From contig JASGCR010000100.1 of assembly GCA_030054015.1 (NCBI GenBank), positions 1 to 7,458 on the forward strand: a DNA stretch of 7,458 nucleotides, written 5' to 3'. Under the pieces are notes generated by a model, which saw only the letters and a list, made by a program, of their open reading frames with translations, did no database searches and was not told the origin of the DNA. The DNA is from Candidatus Symbiobacter sp. Its GTDB lineage: Bacteria; Pseudomonadota; Alphaproteobacteria; Elsterales; Elsteraceae. A program made the position numbers and the translations under genes. Shown piece by piece: positions 5,802 through 7,458 of this stretch. Numbering within the stretch: the stretch's first letter is position 1; every line of letters begins with the position of its first letter.

Positions 5802-7034
5802 ATGATTATTCTCTGTACCGGCCTGATGCGCAGTGGCTCAAGTTGGAGTTATAATGCCGTCCGCATGTTAATGCGCGAGACCGCCGCCAAATTATCCAGT
5901 GGCTATGCCGATGATATTGGTCGCGCCTTGGCTGAATCGCGGGATGCCGAGCATGTGATCATCAAAACCCATAAACCCGACGGGTTGGGGCGGGCTTTGA
6001 TCCGGCATCATGCCTGTCGCATTGTCCATAGTTTCCGACAACCTATTGATGCGATGGCCTCGATGCTGCAATCTTATGAGGGCGATTTTGACCGTCATTT
6101 GACCGCCATGGATGCTGGGTTTGAGCTCTTGCGTTTTGCCCTGGATTGCGGCGGCGCGCATTTTATTTGGTATGACGAAATCGTCGCCCATGGCGAGCGG
6201 CGAGTCACGGCATTGGCGGATTATCTGGGGCTGGATGTGCCGGACAGCGTGATCAATGCGATTGCCCATTCATTGTCGCGCGAGGCCATGATCAAAGCCA
6301 CCGCCAAACTACCCCAGCCGGATCGCCGCCACCCGATAGGCCGGTTTTTATGGAGCAACAAAGACGCGCTGTCCAAAGGCTTAATCCGCGACACGCCCAA
6401 ACCGCCTGAGAAAATCATGAATGCCGCCCAGCGCAAATGGGTGGTCGACCGGATGGGCGGGCTGGTCGACGAGTCGGGCGGCTTGCTGGATTTGGTCAAA
6501 AATATCGGCTGTGTTGCCACTTATTACCATCAAGGTCAGCTGGTGCGGGCGGGCATGTCGCCGCCGCCGCCGCCCGTGGCGGTTTCTGCGGCGGGTTCTG
6601 TGGCGGTTGCGCCTGCATCTCCGCCGCCGCCGCCTTCCAGCGGGGTGGGCATGAGTGCCATTTCCCGCCCGCCGCCGCCGCATCATGGCGATCCCGCGCC
6701 CGCCGCGCGGGGCGATGATGACATCATCACCCTGACCCCGCCCAGGGCCGAGCGTCCGATGGAAATTCCCATTTTAACCAACCCGCCGCAACTGCCGCCT
6801 GATTTTAATCCGGGTTTTATTGAAATTCCCCTTCACGCCCCCAGCCCGCCGGACGAGGCGGCGGATCACAACCCCTCTGGCGCCCGGCCTGGGCCAGGGA
6901 ATAGACCTGGGAATAGGCCTGGCAATAGACCAGGTGCGGCGGCGGCGGCCAGTTCCCCAGCCGACGAGTCCGCGCCGCGCCCGCAACGCAAGCCCAAGCA
7001 TCCGCGCCCCCCCAGCATTAACGAAACCATTTAA
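5802..7034 (+). CDS. Sulfotransferase-domain protein with long proline-rich C-terminal tail
   Basis: The 410-residue protein has two parts. Residues 1 to about 245 resemble PAPS-dependent sulfotransferases. The 5'-phosphosulfate loop is GLMRSGSSW (7-15). Next come IIKTHKPD (53-60, compare KTH.P), the 3'-phosphate motif VHSFRQPIDAMAS (75-87, with R79 and S87), IWYDEI (122-127, compare RYEDL) and LADYLGLDV (138-146). Residues 250-410 are low-complexity and rich in proline, alanine and glycine. They contain two runs of five prolines (254-258 and 274-278), a run of four (290-293), three GNRP repeats (366-377) and a basic end. The start must be the ATG at 5802, because the loop begins five residues later; the ribosome site GGGA is weak. 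Such domains transfer sulfate from PAPS to sugars, lipids or other acceptors. The acceptor here is unknown. The tail is probably disordered and may bind partners or the cell surface. The divergent aminotransferase hints at glycan modification. Confidence 0.8.
   Translation: MIILCTGLMRSGSSWSYNAVRMLMRETAAKLSSGYADDIGRALAESRDAEHVIIKTHKPDGLGRALIRHHACRIVHSFRQPIDAMASMLQSYEGDFDRHLTAMDAGFELLRFALDCGGAHFIWYDEIVAHGERRVTALADYLGLDVPDSVINAIAHSLSREAMIKATAKLPQPDRRHPIGRFLWSNKDALSKGLIRDTPKPPEKIMNAAQRKWVVDRMGGLVDESGGLLDLVKNIGCVATYYHQGQLVRAGMSPPPPPVAVSAAGSVAVAPASPPPPPSSGVGMSAISRPPPPHHGDPAPAARGDDDIITLTPPRAERPMEIPILTNPPQLPPDFNPGFIEIPLHAPSPPDEAADHNPSGARPGPGNRPGNRPGNRPGAAAAASSPADESAPRPQRKPKHPRPPSINETI
6897..6932 (+). 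repeat. In-frame 12-bp tandem repeat encoding GNRP x3
   Basis: Three 12-base units (6897-6908, 6909-6920, 6921-6932), differing at one or two bases, encode GNRP repeated three times within the proline-rich tail. They use AAT and AGA or AGG codons, unlike the GC-rich codons around them. The array is likely to vary in copy number. Confidence 0.8.
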
Positions 7035-7097
7035 GCCAGGGCCGATTGGTTACGCCAGGGCTGATTGGTTACGCCAGGGCTGATTGGTTACGCCAGG
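7035..7097. repeat. 19-bp tandem repeat, 3.3 copies, directly after the stop codon
   Basis: The unit GCCAGGGCTGATTGGTTAC occurs at 7035-7053 (one C for T), 7054-7072 and 7073-7091, with a partial fourth copy at 7092-7097. The array starts at the base after the TAA of the sulfotransferase-like gene. No open reading frame of note runs through it, and no function is evident. Confidence 0.9.
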
Positions 7098-7107
7098 CCT
7101 AAACAGC

Positions 7108-7144
7108 GCGGGCGAAAAATGATTCCGGCATAGTTTTTGCCCGC
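7108..7144 (+). other. Stem-loop downstream of the sulfotransferase-like gene
   Basis: GCGGGC (7108-7113) pairs with GCCCGC (7139-7144), and AAAAA (7115-7119) pairs with TTTTT (7134-7138). G7114 is bulged and the loop has 14 bases. No T tract follows on either strand, so it is not a canonical intrinsic terminator, though it may protect the transcript end. Confidence 0.4.
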
Positions 7145-7161
7145 ATCGCGCGTAATTATGC

Positions 7162-7189
7162 TTGCCAAGTCGGTTTGGTTGTGTTAGAT
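7162..7189 (+). promoter_or_regulatory. Weak candidate promoter for tRNA-Glu
   Basis: TTGCCA (7162-7167, five of six matches to the -35 consensus) is followed after 16 bases by TTAGAT (7184-7189), which is a poor -10. A GCGC stretch at 7193-7196 near the expected start site resembles the GC-rich discriminators of stable-RNA promoters. The position, some 15 bases before the tRNA, supports it more than the sequence does. Confidence 0.3.
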
Positions 7190-7205
7190 CATGCGCACTT
7201 TATGC

Positions 7206-7281
7206 GACCCCATCGTCTAGAGGCCTAGGACACCCGCCTTTCACGCAGGTAACACGGGTTCGACTCCCGTTGGGGTCGCCA
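7206..7281 (+). tRNA. tRNA-Glu, anticodon UUC, CCA encoded
   Basis: A complete 76-base cloverleaf is visible. The acceptor pairs GACCCCA (7206-7212) with TGGGGTC (7271-7277), the discriminator is G7278 and an encoded CCA is at 7279-7281. The D arm is GTCT...GGAC (7215-7231). The anticodon loop CTTTCAC (7238-7244) carries TTC at 7240-7242. The T arm pairs ACGGG with CCCGT around TTCGACT (7254-7270). The sequence follows bacterial tRNA-Glu closely. One oddity is that the anticodon stem (7233-7237 with 7245-7249) has a C-A mismatch in its middle pair (7235/7247). It reads GAA and GAG and also supplies glutamate for tetrapyrrole synthesis in organisms that use the C5 pathway. No clear intrinsic terminator follows. 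Confidence 0.95.
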
Positions 7282-7365
7282 TAAGTTTTAAAAATAGTAC
7301 GTTCTCGTGCAAAGTCCCATCTAAATTAGACGAAAATTCTCTGACCTCCTCTCAATATCTAAAAG

Positions 7366-7386
7366 GAAGAGCGTCATTACCCGCCG
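7366..7386. repeat. Solo palindromic-element terminus
   Basis: A 21-base sequence containing the full 16-base terminus AGCGTCATTACCCGCC (7370-7385) stands alone, 43 bases before the same sequence at the start of element C. It is followed by only a 5-bp stem (7383-7387 with 7399-7403), not by the usual arms. It is a truncated copy or a boundary duplication. Confidence 0.75.
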
Positions 7387-7408
7387 CGCAGCCAAAGAGC
7401 GGCAAAAA

Positions 7409-7458
7409 GAAGAGCGTCATTACCCGCCGGACTGCAAGCGGATTTCCGCTTGCAGTCC
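7409..7458. repeat. Palindromic element C, left part, cut by the window end
   Basis: The terminus AGCGTCATTACCCGCC (7413-7428) is followed directly by a perfect 13-bp arm 1 (7429-7441 with 7446-7458, loop ATTT). This arm is the same as arm 1 of element B but without its mismatch. The window ends exactly at the base of the arm. The remaining arms and the right terminus should lie beyond. Confidence 0.85.

Noticed and set aside
5627..5854. Plus-strand frame of 75 codons across element B
   Set aside because: It is a repeat-derived frame overlapping the real sulfotransferase start and its promoter.
6381..6686. Arginine-rich minus-strand frame and overlapping plus frames in the proline-coding region
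   Set aside because: These are the expected shadows of GC-rich proline codons; the sulfotransferase frame carries the recognisable motifs.
7108..7144. Rho-independent terminator after the sulfotransferase-like gene
   Set aside because: The stem is good, but no T tract follows on either strand; it is kept only as a stem-loop.

Overview
The window looks like a chromosomal segment of a proteobacterium, most likely an alphaproteobacterium. The main support is the tight dapA-smpB pair, together with sigma70-like promoters and a tRNA-Glu gene with an encoded CCA end. The genus cannot be fixed from sequence alone. Base composition is uneven. The first 1.8 kb is AT-rich (1261-1320 has 22 G/C of 60), while the housekeeping part is GC-rich (3301-3360 has 38 of 60). 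This suggests that the left block was acquired separately.

Layout. 102-1699 (minus): a translationally coupled pair, a ComF-like phosphoribosyltransferase followed by a short DprA/Smf-type Rossmann protein. It resembles the DprA-phosphoribosyltransferase pairs reported as candidate anti-phage modules. Bases 1-101 lie downstream of this pair and show no gene. 1740-1833: AT-rich divergent promoter region. 1834-2469 (plus): DedA-family membrane protein. 2503-3900 (minus): dapA then smpB, one transcription unit. 3901-4238: dapA promoter, a purine-rich tandem tract and palindromic element A. 4239-5441 (minus): PLP-dependent sugar aminotransferase of the DegT/DnrJ/EryC1/StrS family. 5442-5801: two divergent promoters flanking palindromic element B. 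5802-7034 (plus): a PAPS-type sulfotransferase domain fused to a long proline-rich tail. 7035-7205: a 19-bp tandem repeat, a stem-loop and a weak tRNA promoter. 7206-7281: tRNA-Glu(UUC). 7282-7458: no gene; a solo element terminus, then the left half of element C, cut by the window end.

The two most interesting signals are these. First, the DprA-PRTase cassette, a likely nucleotide-centred defence or stress module. Second, a family of dispersed elements bounded by a 16-bp inverted repeat (AGCGTCATTACCCGCC). In both complete copies the interior folds into three contiguous hairpin arms, so the whole unit is a four-way junction with no unpaired base at the junction. Two arms differ between copies in sequence but keep their pairing, and all three copies carry a local duplication at one outer boundary.

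The aminotransferase and sulfotransferase diverge from a shared regulatory region that contains element B. Both families act in nucleotide-sugar or cell-surface modification, so a joint role is possible but unproven. dapA (lysine/peptidoglycan precursor) and smpB (ribosome rescue) are ordinary housekeeping genes.
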